From: Catellatospora sp. IY07-71
GTDB taxonomy: Bacteria > Actinomycetota > Actinomycetes > Mycobacteriales > Micromonosporaceae
DNA length: 64,000 bases
NCBI RefSeq assembly: GCF_018326265.1
Contig: NZ_AP023360.1
Span: forward strand, 722,501-786,500
Reading direction: 5' to 3'
Shown here: piece after piece, positions 24,945-33,760 of the stretch
Layout: every line of letters begins with the position of its first letter
How positions within the stretch are numbered: position 1 is the first letter of the stretch
Translations under genes and position numbers: made by a program
The notes under the pieces: model-generated
What the model saw: only the letters and a program-made list of their open reading frames with translations
Database searches by the model: none
Told to the model about the DNA's origin: nothing

Positions 24945-24960
24945 GTGACGCCATCGTAAC
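24945..24960 (+). promoter_or_regulatory. GlnR-like half-site upstream of nasA
   Basis: GTGAC-GCCATC-GTAAC fits the GlnR half-box gTnAC-N6-GaAAC with one change, about 205 bp upstream of nasA. GlnR is the known activator of nitrate assimilation in actinomycetes. A second half-box at the right spacing is not present. Confidence 0.4.
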
Positions 24961-25165
24961 TGTTAGCGCCTGGATGGGGTAATCGACCATTCGGACGATC
25001 ATCACCATCGCTGGACGGCGGAGCCGCCGGAATCGCGTGTCACCGGGTGCCGCTGATCACTCCAAGCCCACCAACAGCGCTTTCACTGCGGACGTGCGCT
25101 GGTCTTAGCAGGTTGGAAACACAAGGGACGCTGAGGCGAAACTCCTGGACCGCAGGATTCCGCAC

Positions 25166-27307
25166 ATGACACCCTCGGCCCCACCCGCCACAGCGGCCAC
25201 CGCGCTGCCGGTGCTGCCGAGCGCGCGCGAGGTCGACACGCACTGCCCCTACTGCGCGCTGCAGTGCGGGATGACGCTGCGCGAGCAGCCGGACGGCCGG
25301 GTCGAGGTCGCCGCCCGCGACTTCCCCACCAACCGGGGCGGGCTGTGCCAGAAGGGCTGGACCTCGGCCGAACTGCTGGACCACCCCGAGCGGCTGACCA
25401 CCCCGCTGATCAAGGGCAGGCCCGCGAGCTGGGACGAGGCGTACGACTTCATCGTCGCCGGGATCGAGCGGACGCAGGCCGCGCACGGCCGCGACGCGGT
25501 CGCCGTGTTCGGCGGCGGCGGCCTCACCAACGAGAAGGCGTACGCGCTGGGCAAGTTCGCCCGCACCGTGCTGCGCACCGCCAACATCGACTACAACGGC
25601 CGCTTCTGCATGAGCTCGGCCGCAGCGGCCGGCAACCGCGCCTTCGGCATCGACCGCGGCCTGCCGTTCCCGATGGCCGACGTCGCGGCCGCGGACACCC
25701 TGCTGCTGATCGGCGCGAACGTGGCCGAGACGATGCCGCCGTTCGCGCGCTACCTGACCGAGCAGCGGGCCGGGGGCGGCACCCAGATCGTGGTCGACCC
25801 GCGCGCCACGCCCACCGCCCGCGCCGCCACCCTGCACCTGCAGCCCACCCCCGGCACCGATCTCGCGCTGGCTCTCGGCCTGCTGCACATCGTGATCGCC
25901 GAAGGGCTGACCGATCCGGTATACCTAGCCGAGCGCACCACCGGGTGGGACGAGGTCCGCCGGACCGCCGCCGGTTACTGGCCCGCCCGGGTGGAGCGGA
26001 TCACCGGGGTGCCGGTCGCCGATCTTGAGGCCACCGCCCGCGCGCTGGCGAGCGCGGAACGCGCCATCATCCTCACCGCGCGCGGCGCCGAGCAGCACAG
26101 CAAGGGCGTCGACACGGTCACCGCGTTCATCAACCTGGCCCTCGCGCTCGGCCTGCCGGGGCGGCCCGGCTCCGGCTACGGCTGCCTCACCGGGCAGGGC
26201 AACGGCCAGGGCGGACGCGAGCACGGCCAGAAGAACGACCAGCTCCCCGGGTACCGGAAGATCGACGACCCGGCCGCGCGAGCGCACGTCGCCGCGGTGT
26301 GGGGCGTGGACCCCGACAGCCTGCCCGGCGCCGGCCTGTCCGCGTACGAGCTGCTCGATGCGCTGGGACAGCCCGGCGGGCCGAAGGCAATGCTGCTGTT
26401 CGGCTCCAACCCGGTGGTCTCCGCGCCCCGCGCCGGGCGGATCACCGAGCGGCTGAAGTCGCTGGACCTGCTGGTCGTGTGCGACTTCGTGCTGAGCGAG
26501 ACGGCCGCGCTGGCCGACGTGGTGCTGCCGGTGGCCCAGTGGGCCGAGGAGGACGGCACCATGACCAATCTGGAGGGCCGGGTGCTGCGGCGCCGGGCCC
26601 TGCGCAAGCCACCGCCAGGGACAGGGACGGATCTGGCGGTGCTGGCCGAGCTGGCCTCCCGGCTCGGCCAAACCGGCGACGGTCGCTCCGGCGCCGGAGG
26701 CGTGCGGACCCCGCGGTTCACCGCGGACCCGTACGCCGTCTTCGAGGAGCTGCGGCGTGCCACCGCTGGTGGGGTGGCCGACTACGCCGGCGTCACGTGG
26801 GAGCGGGTGGACGCCGAGCAAGGCGTGTTCTGGCCCTGCCCCGCAGCGGACCGGGCAGGCACGCCGCGGCTCTTCGAAGCAGGCTTCCCGACCCCGGACG
26901 GCCGTGCCCGCATGATCGCGGTGGAGCACCGGCCGGTGGCCGAGGAGATCGACGCCGCGTACCCGCTCTACCTGACCACGGGACGGGTGCTGGCGCAGTA
27001 CCAGTCCGGCGCGCAGACCCGGCGCATCGCGGCGCTGCCCGGCGGGCCCTTCGTCGAGCTGCACCCCGACCTGGCCGAGCGGCTGGGCCTGGCCGAGGGC
27101 GACCAGGTGCGCGTGATCAGCCGCCGCGGCGAGCTGACCGCGCCCGCCCGGATCGTCGCCACGATCCGCCCCGACACCCTCTTCGCACCCTTCCACTACT
27201 CCGGCGCGGGCCGGGCCAACACGCTCACCGGCGACGCGTTGGACCCGATCTCCCGGATGCCGGAGTTCAAGGTCTGTGCCGTACGAATCGAGCCGGTGAC
27301 GCCATGA
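25166..27307 (+). CDS. nasA: assimilatory nitrate reductase catalytic subunit
   Basis: 713 residues of the molybdopterin oxidoreductase family. The [4Fe-4S] cysteines are C27-x2-C30-x3-C34-x26-C61 (HCPYCALQCG, GGLCQKG). Molybdenum/MGD-binding segments follow: NIDYNGRFCMSSAAAAGNRAFG, GANVAETMPPFARYL, TGQGNGQGGREHGQ (nitrate-reductase type), LLFGSNPVVSAP, and a C-terminal MGD domain with TTGRVLAQYQSGAQTRR. No twin-arginine signal, so it acts in the cytoplasm. It overlaps the next gene by ATGA, its likely electron donor. Confidence 0.95.
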   Translation: MTPSAPPATAATALPVLPSAREVDTHCPYCALQCGMTLREQPDGRVEVAARDFPTNRGGLCQKGWTSAELLDHPERLTTPLIKGRPASWDEAYDFIVAGIERTQAAHGRDAVAVFGGGGLTNEKAYALGKFARTVLRTANIDYNGRFCMSSAAAAGNRAFGIDRGLPFPMADVAAADTLLLIGANVAETMPPFARYLTEQRAGGGTQIVVDPRATPTARAATLHLQPTPGTDLALALGLLHIVIAEGLTDPVYLAERTTGWDEVRRTAAGYWPARVERITGVPVADLEATARALASAERAIILTARGAEQHSKGVDTVTAFINLALALGLPGRPGSGYGCLTGQGNGQGGREHGQKNDQLPGYRKIDDPAARAHVAAVWGVDPDSLPGAGLSAYELLDALGQPGGPKAMLLFGSNPVVSAPRAGRITERLKSLDLLVVCDFVLSETAALADVVLPVAQWAEEDGTMTNLEGRVLRRRALRKPPPGTGTDLAVLAELASRLGQTGDGRSGAGGVRTPRFTADPYAVFEELRRATAGGVADYAGVTWERVDAEQGVFWPCPAADRAGTPRLFEAGFPTPDGRARMIAVEHRPVAEEIDAAYPLYLTTGRVLAQYQSGAQTRRIAALPGGPFVELHPDLAERLGLAEGDQVRVISRRGELTAPARIVATIRPDTLFAPFHYSGAGRANTLTGDALDPISRMPEFKVCAVRIEPVTP

Positions 27308-28794
27308 ATCCAGGTAACACCACGCGACACGGCACTGCCGTGCCGCGCGCCGACCGTCCCCGCACCTCCCCCAACCACGTCGTGATCATCGGGTACGGCA
27401 TGGCCGGCGCCCGGCTGGCCACGGAGCTGTCCGCCGCGCCGGACGTCGAGGTCACCGTGCTCGGCGCGGAGCCGCACCGGGCCTACAACCGCATCCTGCT
27501 GTCCAGCGTCCTGGCCGGGAAGCACGCCGAGGGCGACATCACGCTCACCGAGGCGGCCGGGCACGGTGTGAAGACCCGCACCGGGGTCACCGTGACCGCG
27601 ATCGACCGGGCCGCCCGCACGGTCACCCTCGACGACGGCGAGCAGCTCGGCTACGACCACCTGGTGCTGGCCACCGGCTCGCAGGCGATCGTGCCGCCCA
27701 TCCCGGGCCTGGAGACGCCGCACCCGCGCGTCGCCGCGTTCCGGACGCTGGAGGACTGCCGCCGCATCCTGGAGGCCGCCGACGGCGCCCGCTCCGCGCT
27801 GGTGCTGGGCGGCGGGCTGCTCGGCCTGGAGGCCGCCCGCGGGCTGGCCGGGCGCGGCCTGGCCGTGGAGGTGGTGCACGGCGTCGGCCACCTGATGGAG
27901 CGCCAGCTCGACCCGGGCGCCAGCGCGGTGCTGGTGCGCACGCTCGCCGAGCACGGCGTGGCGGTGCACCTCGCCTCGTCCGCGATCGGGGTGGGCGCGG
28001 ACGCCGACGGCGTGACGCTGCGCCTGGACGGCCGCAACCTGCGCGCCGACCTGCTGGTGCTGTCCTGCGGCGTGCGCGCGGACACGGCGCTGGCCCGCGC
28101 CGCCGGGCTGCGGGTGGAGCGCGGCGTCGTGATCGACGAGACGCTGCGCACCTCCGACCCGCGCATCTCCGCGATCGGCGACTGCGCCCAGTTCGGCGAG
28201 GTCGTCGGCGGCCTGGTCGCGCCCGCCTGGGAGCAGGCGAAGGTGCTGGCGGCGCGGCTGACCGGTGCCGAGCCCGAGGCGGTGTACGAGCCGAGCGCCC
28301 CGGTGACCCGGCTCAAGGCGTCCGGCATCGACCTGGCCGCCATGGGCACGCTGCAGGCCGACCCGTCCTGCGAGGACGTCAGCTTCGCCGACCCGGCCCG
28401 CGGCACGTACGCCCGGCTGCTGATCCGCGGCGACCGGCTGGCGGGCGCGGTGATGCTCGGCGACAACCCGAACGTGGGGCAGGTCATCCAGCTGTTCGAC
28501 CGCAAGGGCGTGGTGCCGCGCGACCGGCGCGCGCTGCTGCTGGGCCGGGCGCTGGGCGGCGCGGAGGCGCCGGTCGCCACGACCTCGCCCGCGCTCATGC
28601 CCGACAACGCCACCGTGTGCCAGTGCAACACGGTCACCAAGGGCGCGCTGGTGCGCTGCTGGCGCGCCGGCGCCCGCACGGTCGACGACGTCGTCGCCCG
28701 GACCCGCGCCACCACCGGCTGCGGCAGCTGCAAGGACGCGGTTGACGGCATCGTCGGGTGGCTGTCCAGCTCCGACAGTGTGGGGGTGTCCTGA
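27304..28794 (+). CDS. FAD/NAD(P)-dependent oxidoreductase with [2Fe-2S] BFD domain (nitrate reductase electron-transfer subunit)
   Basis: 496 residues, coupled to nasA by ATGA. FAD-binding GYGMAGARLATEL near residue 30, NAD(P)-binding LVLGGGLLGLEAARGLAGRG near 165, FAD-binding ISAIGDCAQFG near 290, a rubredoxin-reductase-like C-terminal domain, then a BFD-like [2Fe-2S] domain with CQCNTVTKG and CGSCKDAV as the four cysteines. This is the domain order of the N-terminal half of NirB and of NasB-type reductases. I infer it passes electrons from NAD(P)H to NasA. Confidence 0.9.
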   Translation: MNPGNTTRHGTAVPRADRPRTSPNHVVIIGYGMAGARLATELSAAPDVEVTVLGAEPHRAYNRILLSSVLAGKHAEGDITLTEAAGHGVKTRTGVTVTAIDRAARTVTLDDGEQLGYDHLVLATGSQAIVPPIPGLETPHPRVAAFRTLEDCRRILEAADGARSALVLGGGLLGLEAARGLAGRGLAVEVVHGVGHLMERQLDPGASAVLVRTLAEHGVAVHLASSAIGVGADADGVTLRLDGRNLRADLLVLSCGVRADTALARAAGLRVERGVVIDETLRTSDPRISAIGDCAQFGEVVGGLVAPAWEQAKVLAARLTGAEPEAVYEPSAPVTRLKASGIDLAAMGTLQADPSCEDVSFADPARGTYARLLIRGDRLAGAVMLGDNPNVGQVIQLFDRKGVVPRDRRALLLGRALGGAEAPVATTSPALMPDNATVCQCNTVTKGALVRCWRAGARTVDDVVARTRATTGCGSCKDAVDGIVGWLSSSDSVGVS

Positions 28795-28796
28795 TC

Positions 28797-28874
28797 ATGA
28801 GCGAACGCAGTGAGCTCATCATGTTGCTGCCGGTCAGTCATGACGGAGCCGAGCGCAGCGAGGTGACGGCATGA
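28797..28874 (+). repeat. 78-bp start-codon-delivering repeat / bridging mini-ORF, second copy
   Basis: ATG at 28797 opens 25 codons (begins MSERSELIML, ends GAERSEVTA) and its TGA overlaps the nirB ATG as ATGA. Length, the first codons (ATGAGCGA), the GAGCGCAGCGAGG block at 28851-28863 and the GCATGA end match the element at 7393-7470. It supplies GCGAGGTGACGGC as nirB ribosome-binding site. Confidence 0.6.
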
Positions 28875-31363
28875 CGAAGCGTTTGGTGGTCGCCGGGTAC
28901 GGCATGGTGGCCCAGCGGTTCCTGGAGGCCTTCGCGGAGCGGGCCGTGGCCGGCTGGTCGGTGACCGTGCTGGCCGAGGAGGACCGGCCCGCCTACGACC
29001 GGGTGCGGCTGTCGGCCTGGTTCGACGACTACGACGCGTCGGCGCTGCACCTGGGCGGTGCGCCCGACGGGGTCGCGGTGCGCCTGAACGAGTGCGTCAT
29101 CGGCATCGACCGCGACCGGAAGGTCGTGCACAGCGCCTCCGGCGAGACGCCGTACGACGCGCTGGTGCTGGCCACCGGCTCGCGGGCGTTCGTGCCGCCG
29201 ATCGCCGGCGCGGACCTGCCCGGCGTGTTCGTCTACCGCACCCTCGACGACCTGGCGGCGCTGCGCGACTGGGCGGCGGCCGACGGCAAGCGGGTCGGCG
29301 CGGTGCTCGGCGGCGGCCTGCTCGGCCTGGAGGCCGCGAACGCGCTCAAGATGCTGGGCATCACCACCCACGTGGTCGAGTTCGCGCCGCGGCTGATGCC
29401 GCTGCAGGTGGACGAGGGCGGCGGCGCGGTGCTGCGGCGGCACATCGAGGCGCTCGGCGTCACCGTGCACACCGGCCGCGGCTGCGCGGGCCTGGAGGGC
29501 GGCGACGACGGCGTCACCCGGATGCTGTTCAACGACGGCGGCACGCTCGACGTCGACGTGGTCGTGATCGCGGCCGGCATCCGGCCCCGTGACGAGCTGG
29601 CCGAGGCGGCCGGGCTGGCCCGCGGCCCGCGCGGCGGCTTCGCGGTCGACGCGTCCTGCGCCACCGCCGACCCGGCGGTGTGGGCGATCGGCGAGTGCGC
29701 CGCGCTGTCCGTCGACTCCGGCGACGGCGTCTGCTACGGCCTGGTCGCGCCCGGCTACGCCATGGCCGAGGTGGTCGCCGACCGGCTGAACGGCGGCGAC
29801 GCGGCGATGACCCGGCCGGACACCTCGACCAAGCTGAAGCTGCTCGGCGTCGACGTGGCCAGCTTCGGCACGCCGTTCGCCGAGGGCCTGGACGTGGTGG
29901 TGACCGACCAGGTCACCGGCGTGTACGCCAAGCTGCTGCTCACCGACGACGCGCAGACCCTGCTCGGCGGCATCCTGGTCGGCGACGCCGCGGCGTACCC
30001 GACGCTGCGGGCCTCGCTCGGCGGGCCGCTGCCCGCGCCGCCGCTGGCGCTGCTGGCCCCGGCCGGCGAGGGCGGGGTGAAGACCGAGCTGCCGGGCAGC
30101 GCGCAGGTCTGCTCCTGCCACGCGGTGACCAAGGACCACGTCACCGACGCCATCGCGGGCGGCTGCACCGACGTGCCCGGCCTGAAGGCGTGCACCAAGG
30201 CCGGCACCGGCTGCGGCTCCTGCGTGCCGCTGCTCAAGCAGCTGCTGGCCGCGGGCGGGGTGGCCCAGTCCAAGGCGCTCTGCGAGCACTTCACGTACTC
30301 GCGCCAGGAGCTGTTCGACATCATCCGGGTGCGCGGCGTGCGCTCCTTCACCGAGCTGGTGAGCGAGTACGGCACCGGCCGCGGCTGCGACATCTGCAAG
30401 CCCGCTATCGCTTCGATCCTGGCCACGACCAACGCCGGCTACATCCTCGACGGCGAGGAGGCGGCCCTGCAGGACACCAACGACCACTTCCTGGCCAACA
30501 TCCAGCGCGACGGGACGTACTCGGTGGTCCCGCGCATCCCCGGCGGCGAGATCACCCCGGACAAGCTGATCGTGATCGGCGAGGTGGCCCGTGACTTCGG
30601 GCTCTACACGAAGATCACCGGTGGGCAGCGCATCGACCTGTTCGGGGCGCGCGTGGAGCAGCTGCCGGAGATCTGGCACCGGCTTGTGGACGCGGGCTTC
30701 GAGTCCGGGCACGCGTACGGCAAGGCGCTGCGCACCGTGAAGAGCTGCGTCGGCTCGACCTGGTGCCGCTACGGCGTGCAGGACTCGGTCGGCATGGCCA
30801 TCGAGCTGGAGCTGCGCTACCGCGGCCTGCGCGCCCCGCACAAGCTCAAGTCGGCGGTCAGCGGCTGCGCCCGCGAGTGCGCCGAGGCCCGCAGCAAGGA
30901 CTTCGGCATCATCGCCACCGAGAAGGGCTGGAACCTCTACGTCGCCGGCAACGGCGGCTTCCGGCCCCGGCACGCCGACCTGTTCCTCACCGACGTCACC
31001 ACCGAGGAGCTGATCCGGACCATCGACCGGTTCCTCATGTACTACATCCGCACCGCCGACCGGCTCCAGCGCACCTCCACCTGGCTGGAGGCGATGGACG
31101 GCGGCCTGGACCACCTGCGCGAGGTCATCGTCGACGACGCGCTGGGGCTGTGCGAGGAGCTCGACGCGCAGATGGCCCGCCACGTCGGGTCGTACGCCGA
31201 CGAGTGGCGGGCCACCCTGCAGGACCCGCAGCGCCTCGCTCGTTTCGTCTCGTTCGTCAACGCACCGGGCACGCCCGACCCCGACATCACCTTCGAGGTC
31301 GAGCGCGGGCAGAAGATCCCCGCCAAGGGTCCGGTGCCGGTCACCCTGGGAGGTGCCTCATGA
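28871..31363 (+). CDS. nirB: nitrite reductase (NAD(P)H) large subunit
   Basis: 830 residues. FAD-binding VVAGYGMVAQRFLEAF at the N-terminus, NAD-binding VLGGGLLGLEAANALK near 148, BFD [2Fe-2S] cysteines near 412-455 (CSCHAVTKD, CGSCVPLL), a second cysteine-containing BFD-like stretch near 470-515 (GRGCDICKP), then the sirohaem/[4Fe-4S] domain with CVGSTWC near 625 and GCARECAE near 665. It reduces nitrite to ammonium in the cytoplasm with six electrons from NAD(P)H. It overlaps nirD by ATGA. Confidence 0.97.
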   Translation: MTKRLVVAGYGMVAQRFLEAFAERAVAGWSVTVLAEEDRPAYDRVRLSAWFDDYDASALHLGGAPDGVAVRLNECVIGIDRDRKVVHSASGETPYDALVLATGSRAFVPPIAGADLPGVFVYRTLDDLAALRDWAAADGKRVGAVLGGGLLGLEAANALKMLGITTHVVEFAPRLMPLQVDEGGGAVLRRHIEALGVTVHTGRGCAGLEGGDDGVTRMLFNDGGTLDVDVVVIAAGIRPRDELAEAAGLARGPRGGFAVDASCATADPAVWAIGECAALSVDSGDGVCYGLVAPGYAMAEVVADRLNGGDAAMTRPDTSTKLKLLGVDVASFGTPFAEGLDVVVTDQVTGVYAKLLLTDDAQTLLGGILVGDAAAYPTLRASLGGPLPAPPLALLAPAGEGGVKTELPGSAQVCSCHAVTKDHVTDAIAGGCTDVPGLKACTKAGTGCGSCVPLLKQLLAAGGVAQSKALCEHFTYSRQELFDIIRVRGVRSFTELVSEYGTGRGCDICKPAIASILATTNAGYILDGEEAALQDTNDHFLANIQRDGTYSVVPRIPGGEITPDKLIVIGEVARDFGLYTKITGGQRIDLFGARVEQLPEIWHRLVDAGFESGHAYGKALRTVKSCVGSTWCRYGVQDSVGMAIELELRYRGLRAPHKLKSAVSGCARECAEARSKDFGIIATEKGWNLYVAGNGGFRPRHADLFLTDVTTEELIRTIDRFLMYYIRTADRLQRTSTWLEAMDGGLDHLREVIVDDALGLCEELDAQMARHVGSYADEWRATLQDPQRLARFVSFVNAPGTPDPDITFEVERGQKIPAKGPVPVTLGGAS

Positions 31364-31710
31364 CCATCGCAATCATGACCGGGACCTGGACGGCGATCTG
31401 CGCGTTCGACCGGCTCCAGCCCGAACGCGGCGTCGCCGCCCTGGTCGACGGGGTGCAGATCGCCGTCTTCCGGACCTTCGACGGCGAGCTGTTCGCCATC
31501 GGCAACCGCGACCCGATCGCGGGCGCCCAGGTGATGTCGCGCGGCATCGTCGGCACCCGCGGCGACACGCCCACCGTCGCGTCCCCGCTGCACAAGCAGG
31601 TGTACGACCTGCGTACCGGGCAGTGCCTGGACGTGGCGGGGGTGGCCGTGCCGACGTACCCGGTGCGCCGCAACGGCGACGTCGTCGAAGTGGGTGTGGA
31701 TACCCCATGA
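31360..31710 (+). CDS. nirD: nitrite reductase (NAD(P)H) small subunit
   Basis: 116 residues, a Rieske-like beta fold without the iron ligands, as usual for NirD (FDGELFAIGNRDPIAGAQVMSRGI, SPLHKQVYDLRTGQCLD; the CxH pairs of true Rieske proteins are absent). It associates with NirB. ATGA overlaps join it to nirB in front and to a 13-codon mini-ORF behind. Confidence 0.95.
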   Translation: MTIAIMTGTWTAICAFDRLQPERGVAALVDGVQIAVFRTFDGELFAIGNRDPIAGAQVMSRGIVGTRGDTPTVASPLHKQVYDLRTGQCLDVAGVAVPTYPVRRNGDVVEVGVDTP

Positions 31711-31748
31711 ACAGCGATCGTGCGGCGGGACGGGGCGCGGTGTCATGA
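31707..31748 (+). other. 13-codon bridging mini-ORF between nirD and the HemD-like gene
   Basis: ATG at 31707 overlaps the nirD stop (ATGA) and the frame ends in TGA at 31746-31748, which overlaps the ATG of the next gene (ATGA again). The peptide would be MNSDRAAGRGAVS. It probably serves to carry ribosomes across the gap rather than to make a functional peptide. Confidence 0.4.
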
Positions 31749-32830
31749 CGGAGCTGTCCGGCTTCACCGTCGGCGTGACCGCCGACCGGCGGCGTGACGA
31801 GCTGGCCGCGCTGCTGGAGCGGCGGGGCGCCCGCGTCGTCATCGCCCCCGCGCTGCGCATCGTCCCGCTGCACGACGACTCCCAGCTCCGCGAGGCGACC
31901 CGCCGCTGCCTGGACACCCCGCCGGACGTGGTGGTGGCCAACACCGGCATCGGCATGCGGGGCTGGCTGGAGGCGGCCGAGGGCTGGGGTCTGGCCGACC
32001 CGCTGCGCGCGGTGCTCGCCGAGGCGTACATCGTGGCCCGCGGCCCGAAGGCCCGCGGGGCGGTGCGCGCCGCGGGCCTGCACGACCAGTGGTCGCCTGA
32101 CTCGGAGAGCTGCGACGAATGCCTGGCCCACCTGCTGCGCCGCGGCGTCGGCGGCCGGACGGTCGCCGTCCAGCTGCACGGCGACCAGCAGCCGGAGTTC
32201 TGCGCCTCGCTGCGTGCCGCCGGCGCCGACGTCATCGAGGTGCCGGTCTACCGGTGGGCGCCCCCACTGGATCCGGCCCCGCTGCACCGGCTGGTGGACC
32301 TGGTCTCGAACCGGCTGGTCGACGCGATCACGTTCACCTCGGCCCCGGCTGTCGGCGCGCTACTGGCCGCCGCCGGGGCGGGCGGTGACGCGGTGCTGGA
32401 GGCGATGCGCGCCGACGTCGTCGCCGCCTGTGTCGGCCCGGTCACCGCCGCACCGCTGATCCGTCAGGGCATTCCGGTCATCGCCCCCGCGCGGGCACGA
32501 TTGGGCGCGCTGGTCCGCGCGATCGTGGACGAGCTGCCCCGGCGCGCGGTCACCCTGCGGGTCGCCGAGCACGAGCTGACCCTGCGCGGCCACGCGGCGA
32601 TGGTGGACGGTGAGCTGAAACCGCTGGCCCCGGCCCCGATGGCGGTGCTGCGGGCGCTCGCTTCGGTGCCCGGCAAGGTGCGCTCGCGCGCCTCGCTGCT
32701 GCCCGCCCTGCCGCGCGGCGCCGACGAGCACGCGGTCGAGATGGCCGTGGCGCGGCTGCGGGCCGGTCTCGGCGATCCCGGATTCGTCCAGACGGTGGTC
32801 AAAAGGGGCTACCGGCTGCCGGTGGACTGA
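31745..32830 (+). CDS. uroporphyrinogen-III synthase-like protein fused to a winged-helix DNA-binding domain
   Basis: 361 residues. Residues 1-260 are HemD-like (GFTVGVTADRRRDELAALLERRGARV, TSAPAVGALLAAA, ACVGPVTAAPL). Residues about 270-361 are an OmpR/PhoB-type winged helix (ELTLRGHAAMVDGELKPLAP, AVEMAVARLRAGLGDPGFVQ, VVKRGYRLPVD). Such fusions beside nirBD are known in actinobacteria. I infer a regulator of nitrate/nitrite genes that may sense a tetrapyrrole, sirohaem being the NirB cofactor; enzymatic activity is uncertain. Confidence 0.9.
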   Translation: MTELSGFTVGVTADRRRDELAALLERRGARVVIAPALRIVPLHDDSQLREATRRCLDTPPDVVVANTGIGMRGWLEAAEGWGLADPLRAVLAEAYIVARGPKARGAVRAAGLHDQWSPDSESCDECLAHLLRRGVGGRTVAVQLHGDQQPEFCASLRAAGADVIEVPVYRWAPPLDPAPLHRLVDLVSNRLVDAITFTSAPAVGALLAAAGAGGDAVLEAMRADVVAACVGPVTAAPLIRQGIPVIAPARARLGALVRAIVDELPRRAVTLRVAEHELTLRGHAAMVDGELKPLAPAPMAVLRALASVPGKVRSRASLLPALPRGADEHAVEMAVARLRAGLGDPGFVQTVVKRGYRLPVD

Positions 32831-32857
32831 AACGGCCCGCCGACGTATGGTCCCCGC

Positions 32858-33739
32858 GTGATGCGTTTCTGGGGCAAGCTGCTGGCAGCGTCGTTCGGCA
32901 TGGCGGCGCTGGTCGCGGCCGCCCAGTTCGGTGTCGTGTACGGGCTGAACGCGCTGCGCCTGGACCGCGAGTTCCTCAGCGGCGCCGACAACGAATGGAA
33001 CCTCCAGCTCACCTGGGCGGCCTGGTTCGCGGCGCTCGCAGTGCTGGCGGGCGCCACCTACGCGGCGAGCCTGGCCGTGGCGCAGAGCGGCCGCAGCCGC
33101 ATCGGCGCCGGAGTGCGTGCGGTGGGCGGCATCGGCGCCGCCCTGGGCGCGGCGGCGGCCTCGGTGCCGCTGACCCTGCAACCGGCCCGGCTGGCCCGGG
33201 TCAACGCCTCGTTCAACCCGGAACTGACCGCCGCGATCGCGGTCGGCGCCGGTCTCGTCGCGGGCCTGCTGGTCACCCTGCTGGTGGTGGGCCGAAAGCC
33301 GCTCAGCACCAACCTGTGGGTGTGCACCGGCGGGGTGTGGGTGCTGGCCGCGGCATCCTTCATGGACAGTGCACAGTTCGGCCGCACCCGGGACGCCCTG
33401 GCCGAGTACTACGACCCGATGCGGCTCGGCGTGCTCGACCTGAGCGCGCTGGAGCCGATCCCCCGCGCCACCTTCAGCATGCCGGTGCTCGCCCTGCTGG
33501 CCGCGCTGGTGTGCGGGCTGGTCGCGCGCCACCAGGGCCGGTCGCGGCTGTGGCTCGCCCTGTCCGGCGCGATCGGGCCGCTGCTGGTCGCGATGGCGTA
33601 CGTCATCGGCGGCCCCGGCGTCTCCCGCGCCCTCACCGACCAGGCCGACGCCTACCTCGGCGCGATGATCGCCGTCGTGGTCGGCCTGGCCGTCTCCTCC
33701 ATCATCGCCCTAGCCCCCCGCCGCCCCGGCATCCTCTGA
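32858..33739 (+). CDS. multi-pass membrane protein of unknown function
   Basis: 293 residues (GTG at 32858, or ATG at 32861). About seven hydrophobic segments: near 7-30, 51-73, 86-105, 124-146, 155-170, 206-225, 235-250 and 265-287. Between them lie short charged loops such as DREFLSGADNEWN. No cofactor, transporter or enzyme motif recognised. TATGGT lies six bases before the GTG, consistent with a leaderless transcript of its own rather than nitrate-operon membership. Confidence 0.75.
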   Translation: MMRFWGKLLAASFGMAALVAAAQFGVVYGLNALRLDREFLSGADNEWNLQLTWAAWFAALAVLAGATYAASLAVAQSGRSRIGAGVRAVGGIGAALGAAAASVPLTLQPARLARVNASFNPELTAAIAVGAGLVAGLLVTLLVVGRKPLSTNLWVCTGGVWVLAAASFMDSAQFGRTRDALAEYYDPMRLGVLDLSALEPIPRATFSMPVLALLAALVCGLVARHQGRSRLWLALSGAIGPLLVAMAYVIGGPGVSRALTDQADAYLGAMIAVVVGLAVSSIIALAPRRPGIL

Positions 33740-33760
33740 CCCACCCCACCCCACCACTGG

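Noticed and set aside
24921-25165. Small genes in the nasA upstream region
   Set aside because: Only short frames with no SD and no coding-like composition; a 282-codon antisense frame there overlaps nasA and is a shadow.
28838-31183. A 781-codon minus-strand frame opposite nirB
   Set aside because: The composition is typical of a GC-rich antisense frame and nirB has complete cofactor motifs on the other strand.
21606-32830. Recent horizontal transfer of the whole nitrate region
   Set aside because: Base composition and codon use look the same as in the flanking ribosomal and glm genes; no integrase, tRNA or direct-repeat boundary seen.
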